NCBI GenBank assembly: GCA_030669525.1
Contig: DAOVDO010000039.1
Location: 1 to 7,803 of the forward strand
DNA: 7,803 nt
Reading direction: 5' to 3'
DNA from: Dehalococcoidia bacterium
GTDB taxonomy: Bacteria > Chloroflexota > Dehalococcoidia > GIF9 > AB-539-J10
Below are positions 1-6,455 of this stretch, piece after piece. The notes under the pieces are model-generated. The model was not told where the DNA came from, made no database searches, and saw nothing but the letters and a program-made list of their open reading frames with translations. Every line of letters begins with the position of its first letter. The first letter of the stretch is position 1. The translations under genes were made by a program, and so were the position numbers.

Positions 1-430
1 TGAGCCTTTGTGAGAAAGAGCCCACATCATTGGCACCACCACTACCCGGTAGGCGAACCTTGGGCCTATCATGGTCGCCTATAACGGTGGTGTTGATATT
101 CCCATACATATCTATCTGGGCAGCACACAAAAATCCATAATCTATATATCCCGCCTGTGAAAGCGACATCACATCGTGCATACTGGAAGCACATACGGCT
201 TTATAAAAAGTTCTAGAGTCACCTACAGAGATGGGCAGCTCATGCATCATGGGCCCCATGCTGCCAGCTTCAAATACTATGAACAGGTTAGGAGCATGTG
301 TTTTTTGAGCCAGCATGGAGGCTATCATGGGAAGCCCTGTGCCAACAAAAACGGATTTTTTATCTTCCAACACCTTGGCACCATTGCACGCCAGTAATTC
401 TCTTAAATTATAGTTAGTCTCTACAGCCAT
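1..430 (-). CDS. CoA-transferase beta subunit (GctB/IpdB-like), partial, C-terminus beyond the window
   Basis: Reading the minus strand from an ATG at 430 gives 143 codons open to the window edge, so only the N-terminal half or so is present. The protein begins MAVETNYNLRELLACNGAKV and carries VFVGTGLPMIASMLAQ (about residues 27-42), the FEAGSMGP segment with Glu54, and LPGSGGANDVGS near the cut end. These fit the class I CoA-transferase beta fold (PF01144 superfamily). Glu54 sits where glutaconate CoA-transferase beta has its catalytic glutamate, as I recall it. The role would be transfer of CoA between acyl-CoA and a free acid in the cytoplasm, together with the alpha subunit encoded 31 bp upstream. 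The start is supported by AAGGAGG 12 nt upstream (slightly long spacing) and an in-frame TAG just before it. IpdAB relatives instead open steroid-derived rings, so the substrate is unknown. Confidence 0.88.
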   Translation of the reverse strand, partial: MAVETNYNLRELLACNGAKVLEDKKSVFVGTGLPMIASMLAQKTHAPNLFIVFEAGSMGPMMHELPISVGDSRTFYKAVCASSMHDVMSLSQAGYIDYGFLCAAQIDMYGNINTTVIGDHDRPKVRLPGSGGANDVGSFSQRL

Positions 431-461
431 ATCGTTCTAAATCCTCCTTAATTTTATGACT

Positions 462-1472
462 TCACTTATATGACACAGCCTTCATCGGCTCCCGGTAAAA
501 TTCCCTTCTCTTTAGATAGTCTAAAAGTTTTAATCCTCCACAAAGCTCCAAATACTCCTCAAAGTTGTCAACACCGAAAACATATTTCTGCAGGTACTGT
601 TCTACGCCTCCAGGGTTTCTGGAGAGTTTTAACCATTCAGCTATATTGTCTTCATCAAACCAGTACATGCAAGGCATTTCACAGGGATGTGACCCATAAG
701 GAGTTTCAACCACAGCATCTACCACAAAGAAAGGTATACTTGTTTTCCAGGGTTCTCTTCGAATAACTTCATTATCTACTATCTCTTCAGTGGTAATTAT
801 CAATCTCCGTGCACACCTTGAAAGTTCAGTGTCCTCTATTATAATTCCATCTATTTGGGCATTGCCATAAATATCGCACCGGTGAACATGTATGGATGCC
901 ACATCAGGATAGCCTGCAGGAATTAGATTTATTGGTTTGCCACTAAACGGGTCTGTGACAACTTTACAAGAGCTATATCGGCCAGTATCGGTACCAAGTA
1001 AGTTGCGGCTAGGTATGAAGGGCAGCCCCATCATTGCAGCCAGCCACCGCCATTGATACCCGGCATTGCTGGTCTCTGCGATAACTTTACACTCCCCACT
1101 TTCCACCTTTTTTCTCGAGGCTGGAGATAATCCTCTAAGCTCATGTCCAAAACAATAGGCCACTTCCACCTTATTTACACATCCTGCACCTACGAGTAAA
1201 TCCACATCGTGGACTGCCGTCTTACCAGCCATAACCAGATTTCGTTTCTTCTGTCTGATTATCTCATAGAGAATAGCCATTGACACCCTTATATGTCCAA
1301 ACCCTCCAAATGCTATGAAATCACCGTCACGAACAAATTTAGAGACGGCTTCCTTAGTCGACATGGTTTTATCCTTCAACTCACGGGACTTGTTTTTTAG
1401 CACCCACTCCCTGGCTTCATCCGGATCATGCCAGCCTACAAGCTCACCCTTGCCTTCCTGTAATACTTGCAT
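462..1472 (-). CDS. CoA-transferase alpha subunit (GctA/IpdA-like)
   Basis: This is a 336-residue protein starting at the ATG at 1472. It has a 36-residue N-terminal segment (WHDPDEAREW near residues 14-23). The CoA-transferase domain follows: MSTKEAVSKFVRDGDFIAFG from residue 37, GGFG at 56-59, AGKTAVHDVDLLVGAG at 82-97, FGHELRG at 108-114, then LPFIPSRNLLGTDT and the late DVASIHVHRCDIYGNAQ block. It should pair with the beta subunit encoded 31 bp downstream as a cytoplasmic heteromeric CoA transferase. The frame stays open upstream to a TTG at 1553, but that codon lies inside a near-consensus -35 box, so it cannot be the start if that promoter is used. The ATG at 1472 is preceded by AAGGAGGT (13-nt spacing) and a closer AAGGT. 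Family assignment is firm. The acid substrate is not known, and an IpdA-like ring hydrolase cannot be excluded. Confidence 0.9.
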   Translation of the reverse strand: MQVLQEGKGELVGWHDPDEAREWVLKNKSRELKDKTMSTKEAVSKFVRDGDFIAFGGFGHIRVSMAILYEIIRQKKRNLVMAGKTAVHDVDLLVGAGCVNKVEVAYCFGHELRGLSPASRKKVESGECKVIAETSNAGYQWRWLAAMMGLPFIPSRNLLGTDTGRYSSCKVVTDPFSGKPINLIPAGYPDVASIHVHRCDIYGNAQIDGIIIEDTELSRCARRLIITTEEIVDNEVIRREPWKTSIPFFVVDAVVETPYGSHPCEMPCMYWFDEDNIAEWLKLSRNPGGVEQYLQKYVFGVDNFEEYLELCGGLKLLDYLKRREFYREPMKAVSYK

Positions 1473-1524
1473 CTTATTTACCTTTACCTCCTTTTTAACA
1501 GCATAATACTTTCCCAAACGGCTA

Positions 1525-1553
1525 ATGATATTTAAATTTGCACCACTTGTCAA
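1525..1553 (-). promoter_or_regulatory. Sigma70-type promoter of the CoA-transferase operon
   Basis: On the minus strand a perfect TTGACA (1553-1548) is followed after 17 nt by TATCAT (1530-1525), a 5/6 match to the -10 box. Transcription would start near 1518, leaving a leader of about 46 nt that holds the AAGGAGGT ribosome-binding site of the alpha-subunit gene. The spacing and matches are near ideal, which makes this the best promoter in the window. Confidence 0.75.
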
Positions 1554-1570
1554 TTCGACCTCAATCTCCT

Positions 1571-1579
1571 TGATATGAT
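1571..1579 (+). promoter_or_regulatory. Candidate extended -10 promoter for the liv operon
   Basis: TGATATGAT matches an extended -10 element (TG-N-TATGAT, 5/6 in the hexamer) facing livH, with transcription expected near 1586. No good -35 is found at 16-18 nt spacing. It is the best plus-strand candidate in the divergent intergenic region. It sits about 20 bp from the -35 of the opposite-facing promoter, so the two could share regulation. I see no other livH promoter. Confidence 0.35.
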
Positions 1580-1593
1580 ACCATTACAAGTTT

Positions 1594-1707
1594 GTGACAA
1601 TCCGCATTGAAGTAATCTCCTTCGACACTAAAAGAACATCGGCTGCATTCGATTGTGGTGAATCGCCTATGGATTTGATCCTATCAGAATTCTGTTTACT
1701 GGCTTAG
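1594..1707 (+). pseudogene. 37-codon ORF resembling a GNAT acetyltransferase N-terminus (possible remnant)
   Basis: A GTG-started frame encodes 37 residues and stops at TAG, two bases before the livH ATG. The middle reads SFDTKRTSAAFDCGESPMDL (residues 9-28), followed by ILSEF. This resembles the opening motif of GNAT acetyltransferases, including the toxin type, where a phenylalanine-aspartate/x-cysteine-glycine motif precedes an L-D-x-F-L helix. The acetyl-CoA-binding part is absent, so it would be a truncated relic. There is no convincing ribosome-binding site. It might instead be a chance frame, or a short leader ORF whose translation feeds into livH, which itself lacks a ribosome-binding site. 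Recognition rests on a short motif only. Confidence 0.25.
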
Positions 1708-1709
1708 TT

Positions 1710-2597
1710 ATGGGAGTTAATTGGGCGCAGGTACTATTCAACTCAGTAATCACAGGAAGCCTTTATCTTATAGGCGCCGTGGGGCTTACCTTAACCTATG
1801 GCTTATCTAACTTCCCCAACTTTGCTCACGCCGAACTCATCACCCTGGGCGCTTTTATTGGTTACTTTGTAGCTGAGCAACTTGGATTGGGACTGCCTGC
1901 AGCCCTTGTTGTTTCATTCTTAATTAGCGGCGCAGTAGGTTTTCTATGTTATCGCGGCATCTTCCAACCCCTCGCCAAAAGGGGAGCTACTATGATTCAT
2001 CTTATGGTAGCCTCTATTGCACTGGGCTTTATCCTCAGATACTCCATCGGTTCTGCCTGGACATGGGAACCATTGTACTTCAGCTCCAACTGGCCTGCCT
2101 TTGATTTTGGTCCGCTCAGAATCACCGGCCTCTGGCTATGGCTGATCTTTACCGCCCTGGCCCTGGCAGTCATTATGCATTTTGTTTTGGTAAAAACTAA
2201 GATAGGCAAAGCTATCAGGGCCACTTCCAGCAATCGCGAATTGGCACTGGCCTCTGGAATCAATGTTGACCGAGTAATCTGGATTACCTGGTTTATTGGT
2301 GCTGGTCTGGCTGCAGTTGCCGGAATCTTTCGCGGCGCCGACACTCAAATCTGGCCTTTAACTGGCTGGGATATCATACTGCCCATCTTCGCCGTCGTCA
2401 TACTTGGTGGAATCGGTAACTTTTATGGCGCTATAACTGCAGCCTTTATCATCGGTTTAGCCGAAAATGTTGGTGTGGTAGGACTGGTCGCTCTTGGACT
2501 TTCGACCACATACCGAATAGGTATAGCTTTCGTAATTCTGATAGTAACTTTGATTTTAAAGCCGCAGGGATTAGCCATGCTATTCAGGAGATGTTAG
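1710..2597 (+). CDS. livH: Branched-chain amino acid-type ABC transporter permease LivH
   Basis: A 295-residue, very hydrophobic inner-membrane protein of the BPD_transp_2 family with about eight membrane segments. Recognisable blocks are GSLYLIGAVGLTLTYG (16-31), the SNFPNFAHAELITLGAF segment (33-49), the cytoplasmic ATPase-contact loop TKIGKAIRATSSNRELALAS (163-182), LGGIGNFYGA (232-241) and the closing KPQGL (284-288). It forms the translocation channel with LivM and is driven by LivG and LivF. The ATG at 1710 aligns with the usual N-terminus of the family. It has no Shine-Dalgarno sequence, and the only in-frame codons upstream before a TGA are non-start types. A short ORF ending TAG two bases before this ATG could provide coupled translation. 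HAAT permeases also serve aromatic acids, amides and urea, so leucine-type specificity is not proven. Confidence 0.93.
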   Translation: MGVNWAQVLFNSVITGSLYLIGAVGLTLTYGLSNFPNFAHAELITLGAFIGYFVAEQLGLGLPAALVVSFLISGAVGFLCYRGIFQPLAKRGATMIHLMVASIALGFILRYSIGSAWTWEPLYFSSNWPAFDFGPLRITGLWLWLIFTALALAVIMHFVLVKTKIGKAIRATSSNRELALASGINVDRVIWITWFIGAGLAAVAGIFRGADTQIWPLTGWDIILPIFAVVILGGIGNFYGAITAAFIIGLAENVGVVGLVALGLSTTYRIGIAFVILIVTLILKPQGLAMLFRRC

Positions 2598-2598
2598 T

Positions 2599-3543
2599 TT
2601 GGATCCTTTATTATATGTGCTCGACCTGGTTGTTTATACTGGCATCTTTGCCATAGTAGCTCTGAGCTTGAACCTGGAGTTTGGCTTTGCGGGGTTAGCC
2701 AATTTTGGTAAAGTAGCCTTCTTTCTCGTCGGCGCTTACTCTTATGCCCTGCTTTCCCAAGCTGGTATTCCCTTTTACCTTTGCCTTATTGCTGGTGCCC
2801 TAATCTCATCCCTTTTTGGCCTGCTTATTTCTCTGCCTGCCTTAAGGTTAAGGGCAGACTACCTGGCCATAGTGGTCTTGACCTTTGGTGAAATACTGCG
2901 GCTAATTGTTAAATCCGAGGATTGGATTGCCGGAGGTGACTGGGGGATAGCAGTTTCTCCAGCGATTTCTCTGACGGGGGCTTCCCATAGAGCTGATGCC
3001 CTAATAAACATAGGACTGGTCTATTTATGCCTGTTTATCTGTTTCTTTATAATTCAGTTAGTAACGAACTCCCCTTATGGTCGAGTGATACGAGCTATAA
3101 GGGAAGATGAGGTAGCAGCCGAGGCACTTGGTAAGAATAGAGCCAAATACAAAGCCCAGATTTTTATGTTAGGTTCAGCCATGGCCGGGCTGGCTGGCGG
3201 ACTTTACGCTCAATATCTTCAGTGTATTCTTCCCAATATGTTTCTGCCCATTATCACCTTTACCGTGTGGATAATGGTTCTTCTAGGCGGACCAGCCAAT
3301 AACTGGGGGGCTTTGTTGGGTGCTGGATTAGTGGAGCTTTTTGACCGGGGTTCAAATATAGCCAAAGATTACTTAATCCTGCCAATTGACCCCAATAACT
3401 TGCAATATATTCTATTTGGTGTTTTAATTATTCTCGTTTTATTTTATAGACCACAGGGTTTATTGAAGGAAAGTCGGATTAAGACAAAAGCATTGGAGTT
3501 AGCGCGATATGCAAAAAGTGCTGTTAAGAACAATAGAGGCTAG
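2599..3543 (+). CDS. livM: Branched-chain amino acid-type ABC transporter permease LivM
   Basis: A 314-residue polytopic membrane protein, the second permease of the importer. Family signatures are LNLEFGFAGLANFGKVAFF (24-42), RLRADYLAIVVLTFGEILR (83-101), the ATPase-coupling loop GRVIRAIREDEVAAEALG (161-178), LLGGPANNWGALLGA (228-242) and RPQGL (284-288). The start is a TTG one base after the livH stop. It is supported by AGGAG inside the end of livH with 8-nt spacing, which indicates coupled translation. The length is normal for the family, with a short charged tail after RPQGL. The last 35 bases overlap a separate frame that looks like the broken start of a livG gene. Function as a LivM-type permease is secure; the substrate is inferred only from family. 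Confidence 0.93.
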   Translation: MDPLLYVLDLVVYTGIFAIVALSLNLEFGFAGLANFGKVAFFLVGAYSYALLSQAGIPFYLCLIAGALISSLFGLLISLPALRLRADYLAIVVLTFGEILRLIVKSEDWIAGGDWGIAVSPAISLTGASHRADALINIGLVYLCLFICFFIIQLVTNSPYGRVIRAIREDEVAAEALGKNRAKYKAQIFMLGSAMAGLAGGLYAQYLQCILPNMFLPIITFTVWIMVLLGGPANNWGALLGAGLVELFDRGSNIAKDYLILPIDPNNLQYILFGVLIILVLFYRPQGLLKESRIKTKALELARYAKSAVKNNRG

Positions 3544-3610
3544 CAAGCACTTCGGTGTTCGTATCTTCATCTTTACACAGCCCCTGAGGAGAGGGGCTGC
3601 GTACAAATAA
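3509..3610 (+). pseudogene. Truncated livG 5' remnant overlapping the livM end
   Basis: An ATG at 3509, preceded by GGAG at 10 nt, opens a 33-codon frame that overlaps the livM 3' end, as livG genes often do. It reads MQKVLLRTIEASKHFG, then VR, then unrelated residues to a TAA. The intact livG downstream starts MEETLLKITEISKHFG. Nine of the first 16 residues are identical, the block spacing is the same, and the underlying 36 nt (3521-3556) match at about 26 positions. After the KHFG motif the homology fades and the frame runs into a hairpin. I read this as the leftover N-terminus of an earlier or duplicated livG, not a functional peptide. A chance match is unlikely given the position and the ribosome-binding site, but the remnant is short. 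Confidence 0.6.
3578..3599. repeat. Perfect 8-bp inverted repeat (hairpin) in the livM-livG gap
   Basis: CAGCCCCT (3578-3585) and AGGGGCTG (3592-3599) form a G+C-rich 8-bp stem around the 6-nt loop GAGGAG. No T-run follows, so it is not a standard intrinsic terminator. It lies within the operon, between livM and livG, where it could reduce read-through or stabilise the upstream mRNA. The purine loop resembles a Shine-Dalgarno sequence, but no start codon follows at a suitable distance. Confidence 0.6.
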
Positions 3611-3614
3611 CTAT

Positions 3615-3639
3615 TAGCGAAACACTTCTCAGTTCGCTA
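3615..3639. repeat. Second inverted repeat in the livM-livG gap
   Basis: TAGCGAA (3615-3621) pairs perfectly with TTCGCTA (3633-3639) across an 11-nt loop, and a T-G wobble can extend the stem by one pair. It follows the stronger hairpin by 15 nt. Together they make this 188-bp gap (3544-3731) structurally unlike the other junctions inside the operon, which are 0-1 bp (livH/livM, livG/livF) or a simple 56-bp spacer. Its role is unknown. Confidence 0.5.
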
Positions 3640-3731
3640 GGGTTCCCTGGTGAATACATTAACTTCCCTTATATGACGACAGCGCATGTTTCAGCAGGCG
3701 AATAAACAAGTGAAATCAGAAACAATTCAAT

Positions 3732-4496
3732 ATGGAAGAAACATTATTAAAAATAACAGAAATTAGCAAACACTTTGGTGGTGTTTATGCCGTCAATGGT
3801 GTAAGTCTGGATGTTAAGAAAGGTGGTATCTGGGGTCTGGTCGGACCCAATGGCAGCGGCAAAACCACCTTGTTTAACACTATTCTTGGTCTTCACAGAC
3901 CAGATGAAGGGAACATCTACTTTAATGGTACCTGTACCAACAGGTTAGCTCCTCATCAGATTTATTCCTTAGGATTGGTCAATGTCTTTCAGCTACCTCG
4001 ATTGTTTCTTCAAATGAGCGTATTGGACAACATGCTCGTAGCAGCACGAGGGCACCAGGGCGATAGACTTGTAAACAGCCTCTTCCGTAGAAAAGGATGG
4101 CAGGAGCAGGAGAAAGTGCTGATAGATGAAGCCCTGCAGTTCCTTGAGTTTGTGGAATTAGATAAACTGGCATTTTCTCCCGCAGGGGAACTCTCTGGAG
4201 GACAAAGAAAACTCCTGGAATTAGCCAGAGGACTAATGGCCAAGCCAAGGCTTTTGCTGCTCGATGAACCGGCAGCAGGAATAAATCCCGTACTGGGTGA
4301 GAAGATATTCCAGCAACTGCAGGAATTCTCTCACAACGGCATAACGTTTTTCGTCGTTGAGCATAGACTGGAGCTATTGTTTGAGTATGCCAACTGGGTC
4401 TATGTTATGGACAAGGGGAAGACAATAGCTGGAGGACATCCTCAAGACATAATCAACGAACCTGTCTTCTATCAAGCATATCTGGGGGAGGAGTAA
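3732..4496 (+). CDS. livG: Branched-chain amino acid-type ABC transporter ATPase LivG
   Basis: A 254-residue cytoplasmic ATPase that powers the LivHM permease. All ABC motifs are intact: Walker A GPNGSGKTT (38-46), Q-loop Gln87 in VFQLPRLF, signature LSGGQ (154-158), Walker B LLLLDEP (174-180) with catalytic Glu179, and switch His211 in VVEHR. The LivG-type extra segment between the Q-loop and the signature (about 100-150) and the C-terminal YLGEE tail are present. The ATG at 3732 is forced, since an in-frame TGA lies seven codons upstream with no other start between. Unusually, no Shine-Dalgarno sequence precedes it and it lies 188 bp after livM instead of overlapping it. A broken copy of the same N-terminus sits at the livM end. 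Function is secure; expression efficiency is uncertain. Confidence 0.94.
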   Translation: MEETLLKITEISKHFGGVYAVNGVSLDVKKGGIWGLVGPNGSGKTTLFNTILGLHRPDEGNIYFNGTCTNRLAPHQIYSLGLVNVFQLPRLFLQMSVLDNMLVAARGHQGDRLVNSLFRRKGWQEQEKVLIDEALQFLEFVELDKLAFSPAGELSGGQRKLLELARGLMAKPRLLLLDEPAAGINPVLGEKIFQQLQEFSHNGITFFVVEHRLELLFEYANWVYVMDKGKTIAGGHPQDIINEPVFYQAYLGEE

Positions 4497-5225
4497 GTGG
4501 AACCCCTCCTCATAGCTAACAATATCTACGCCGGCTACGGTGATGTCATTATTGTTCATGACGTTTCCATAAAGGTGGCTGAGGGGGAGATTGTGGCTAT
4601 TGTGGGACCTAATGGCAGTGGAAAGTCAACCTTGATTAAAAGCTTTCTTGGTTTTGTAAAACTTTTTGAAGGCAATATCCTTTACCATGGTGAAGACATT
4701 ACTGGCATAGCTTCCGACCGGGCAGTAAGTATGGGCATAGGCTATGTTCCCCAAATGAATAACATCTTCCCCAATCTCACCATACACGAAAATTTAGACA
4801 TGGGAGCTTACCATAGAAAGGGTAAAGCCTCTATCAAAACAGGAATCAGGGAAATTTTCGACATGTTTCCCGAACTCGAGGAGAGGAAAAATGCCCTGGC
4901 GGGAAACCTGAGCGGCGGTGAACGGCAGATGTTAGCCATAGCCAGGGCCATGATGGCAGAGCCTAGAGTACTGTTGCTTGACGAGCCACTGGCTTCTCTA
5001 TCCCCCAAACCAGCGAACGTTATCCTGTCAAAAATGAAAAAAATTAAAGCAGGCGGCACAGCTATAGTAATCGTGGAACAAAATGTCAAGAAAGCCCTGA
5101 GCATCTCCAGCCGCGGCTACGTCCTGGTTAATGGCGCCTGTGCCATGGAAGGAGATGCTGATTCTCTGTTTGCTGAAGAATCCTCCAAACAGCGTTTTCT
5201 CGGTTTAAAGGCCAACAGGTGTTGA
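4497..5225 (+). CDS. livF: Branched-chain amino acid-type ABC transporter ATPase LivF
   Basis: A 242-residue second ATPase of the importer. Motifs: Walker A GPNGSGKST (37-45), Q-loop Gln86 in YVPQMNNIFPNLTI, signature LSGGE (138-142), Walker B LLLDEP (159-164), and VEQN with Gln195 where other ABC proteins carry the switch histidine. That glutamine is typical of LivF, not a defect. The GTG start follows the livG stop with no gap (TAA then GTG). GGAGG lies in the last livG codons at 5-nt spacing, so translation should be coupled to livG. LivF and LivG form the ATPase pair under LivHM. The segment after Walker B (LASLSPK) departs from the commoner LGLAP form, a minor variation. Confidence 0.94.
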   Translation: MEPLLIANNIYAGYGDVIIVHDVSIKVAEGEIVAIVGPNGSGKSTLIKSFLGFVKLFEGNILYHGEDITGIASDRAVSMGIGYVPQMNNIFPNLTIHENLDMGAYHRKGKASIKTGIREIFDMFPELEERKNALAGNLSGGERQMLAIARAMMAEPRVLLLDEPLASLSPKPANVILSKMKKIKAGGTAIVIVEQNVKKALSISSRGYVLVNGACAMEGDADSLFAEESSKQRFLGLKANRC

Positions 5226-5250
5226 CACGAGCTTGACCTTCATGCACAAT
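5222..5250 (+). promoter_or_regulatory. Possible internal promoter ahead of livK
   Basis: TTGACA (5222-5227), overlapping the livF stop, is followed after 17 nt by CACAAT (4/6 to the -10 box). A second TTGACC at 5233-5238 has ACTAAT at 17 nt. A separate promoter would allow the binding protein to be made in excess of the membrane parts, which is common for such importers. The -10 boxes are poor, so this is tentative. Confidence 0.3.
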
Positions 5251-5281
5251 ATATCACTAATTTTTTAGAAGGGAGAAAGAT

Positions 5282-6454
5282 ATGATTAAAAAACTATTAC
5301 TGGTGGTGGGGATGTTATGCTTGCTGATTCCAGCAGTAGCTTGTGCTCCAAAGGAATCAGAGACTATCAAGATAGGCTGTCTGCTGGATACTACTGCAGA
5401 TCTGGGACCTATGGGTCTCAGGATACTGAATGGTGCCAGGCTTGCGGTTGATGAAATCAACGCCGCCGGCGGAGTACTGGGAAAGCAAGTGGAACTGGTG
5501 GAGGAAGATGGCCAAACTGATGCGCAGAAAGGCTTTGACCGGGTTAAGAAGATGATTGAGGTAAATGGGGTACAGGTAATCGCTGGCCCTATGATTACCG
5601 GAGCATCCCTACTTTCAATTCCGTATGTAAAGGGGCAAAATGTTCCGTTAATAAGCCCATCAGCCACAGGAATACCACTTTCTGAAACAGATGGTACAGA
5701 GTGGTTCTTCCGTACATGTCTTCGTGATGATGCTCAAGGCCTGGTGCTAGCCGGCCTTATCAAGGACAAGGGCTATTCCAGGCTAGCCACCATAGTTCTG
5801 GATAACACTTATGGCAAAGGTTTGGAAGAGGCGATTGTTAGTCACCTTGAGGAAATTGGGTGGCAGGGTGAACATGTAGCACAAATACGGTATTCCGAGG
5901 GCACCAAGGACTACCGCACCGAGTTACAGCAAATTAAGGACAGCAACCCTGATGCTGTTTTTGCCTGCACCTATTGCGATGATGGCATTATAGTATTCAA
6001 GCAAGCTTTAGATTTGGGTCTGGACGAAGCTGCCTGGCTGGGTTGTGATGGTAACTATGGCTCTGGTCTGTTTAAAGAGCCAAAGTCTGCCGAGTTCATG
6101 GAGAAGGCTTTTGTTGCCGGCACCAGAACTGTAGGAGCAGGTCCAAGCTATGAACACTTCATTTCAGCGTATGAGGAGAAATACGGAGAAGGCTCTGAAG
6201 TCTACTGCGATACTATGTATGACGCTGTATGGGCAGCCGCCAAAGCAATTCAGGCAGCCGGCGTCTACGATGGTGAAGCTATAAGAAAAGCATTAACTCA
6301 ACTGGAATTTGAAGGTGCTACTGGTCCTATTACCTTTAACGATATAGGCGATCGCACCGCTGGCACATTTGAAATCTGGGAAGTTGTGAAGGATGCTACA
6401 ACTGAAACTGGTTACAAGAACGCCAGAATAGAGACAATTACCTGGAGCATGTAA
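5282..6454 (+). CDS. ABC transporter substrate-binding lipoprotein, LivK/LivJ-like (Peripla_BP_6)
   Basis: A 390-residue extracytoplasmic receptor that would deliver ligand to LivHM. The N-terminus has Lys3-Lys4, a hydrophobic core and an AVAC lipobox with Cys21, so it is probably a lipid-anchored protein. The mature part starts with IKIGCLLDTTADLGPMG (29-45) and continues with the NGARLAVDEINAAGGVLGK block (50-68), VIAGPMITGASL (99-110), ISPSATG (124-130), the hinge-side DNTYGKG (174-180) and GDRTAG (356-361), all typical of type I Liv-type binding proteins. The start is backed by AAGGGAG at 6-nt spacing. It lies 56 bp after livF and completes the importer. The ligand cannot be read from sequence. 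ISPSATG corresponds to the alpha-carboxylate/amino-contact loop in LivJ, consistent with an amino acid or related carboxylate. Confidence 0.92.
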   Translation: MIKKLLLVVGMLCLLIPAVACAPKESETIKIGCLLDTTADLGPMGLRILNGARLAVDEINAAGGVLGKQVELVEEDGQTDAQKGFDRVKKMIEVNGVQVIAGPMITGASLLSIPYVKGQNVPLISPSATGIPLSETDGTEWFFRTCLRDDAQGLVLAGLIKDKGYSRLATIVLDNTYGKGLEEAIVSHLEEIGWQGEHVAQIRYSEGTKDYRTELQQIKDSNPDAVFACTYCDDGIIVFKQALDLGLDEAAWLGCDGNYGSGLFKEPKSAEFMEKAFVAGTRTVGAGPSYEHFISAYEEKYGEGSEVYCDTMYDAVWAAAKAIQAAGVYDGEAIRKALTQLEFEGATGPITFNDIGDRTAGTFEIWEVVKDATTETGYKNARIETITWSM

Positions 6455-6455
6455 G

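Noticed and set aside
1473..1553. In-frame N-terminal extension of the alpha-subunit gene from a TTG at 1553
   Set aside because: The TTG lies within the -35 box of a near-consensus promoter whose transcript would start near 1518. The ATG at 1472 has a strong AAGGAGGT upstream.
1584..1607. Minus-strand 7-codon leader-like ORF with AAGGAG upstream
   Set aside because: It lies upstream of the only convincing minus-strand promoter, so it would not be in the CoA-transferase transcript. Its codons show no regulatory amino acid run.
3573..3659. Minus-strand 28-codon ORF with an AAGGGA ribosome-binding site in the livM-livG spacer
   Set aside because: It is very short, resembles nothing I recognise, and overlaps both hairpins, so a chance frame is more likely than a gene.
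3611..3660. tRNA-like segment around the GTTCGCTAGGGTTCCC stretch
   Set aside because: There is no acceptor stem, anticodon arm or correctly spaced T-arm; only a simple inverted repeat is present.
3838..4644. Repeated Walker A coding stretches in livG and livF
   Set aside because: The similarity is ordinary homology between two ABC ATPases, not a DNA repeat element.
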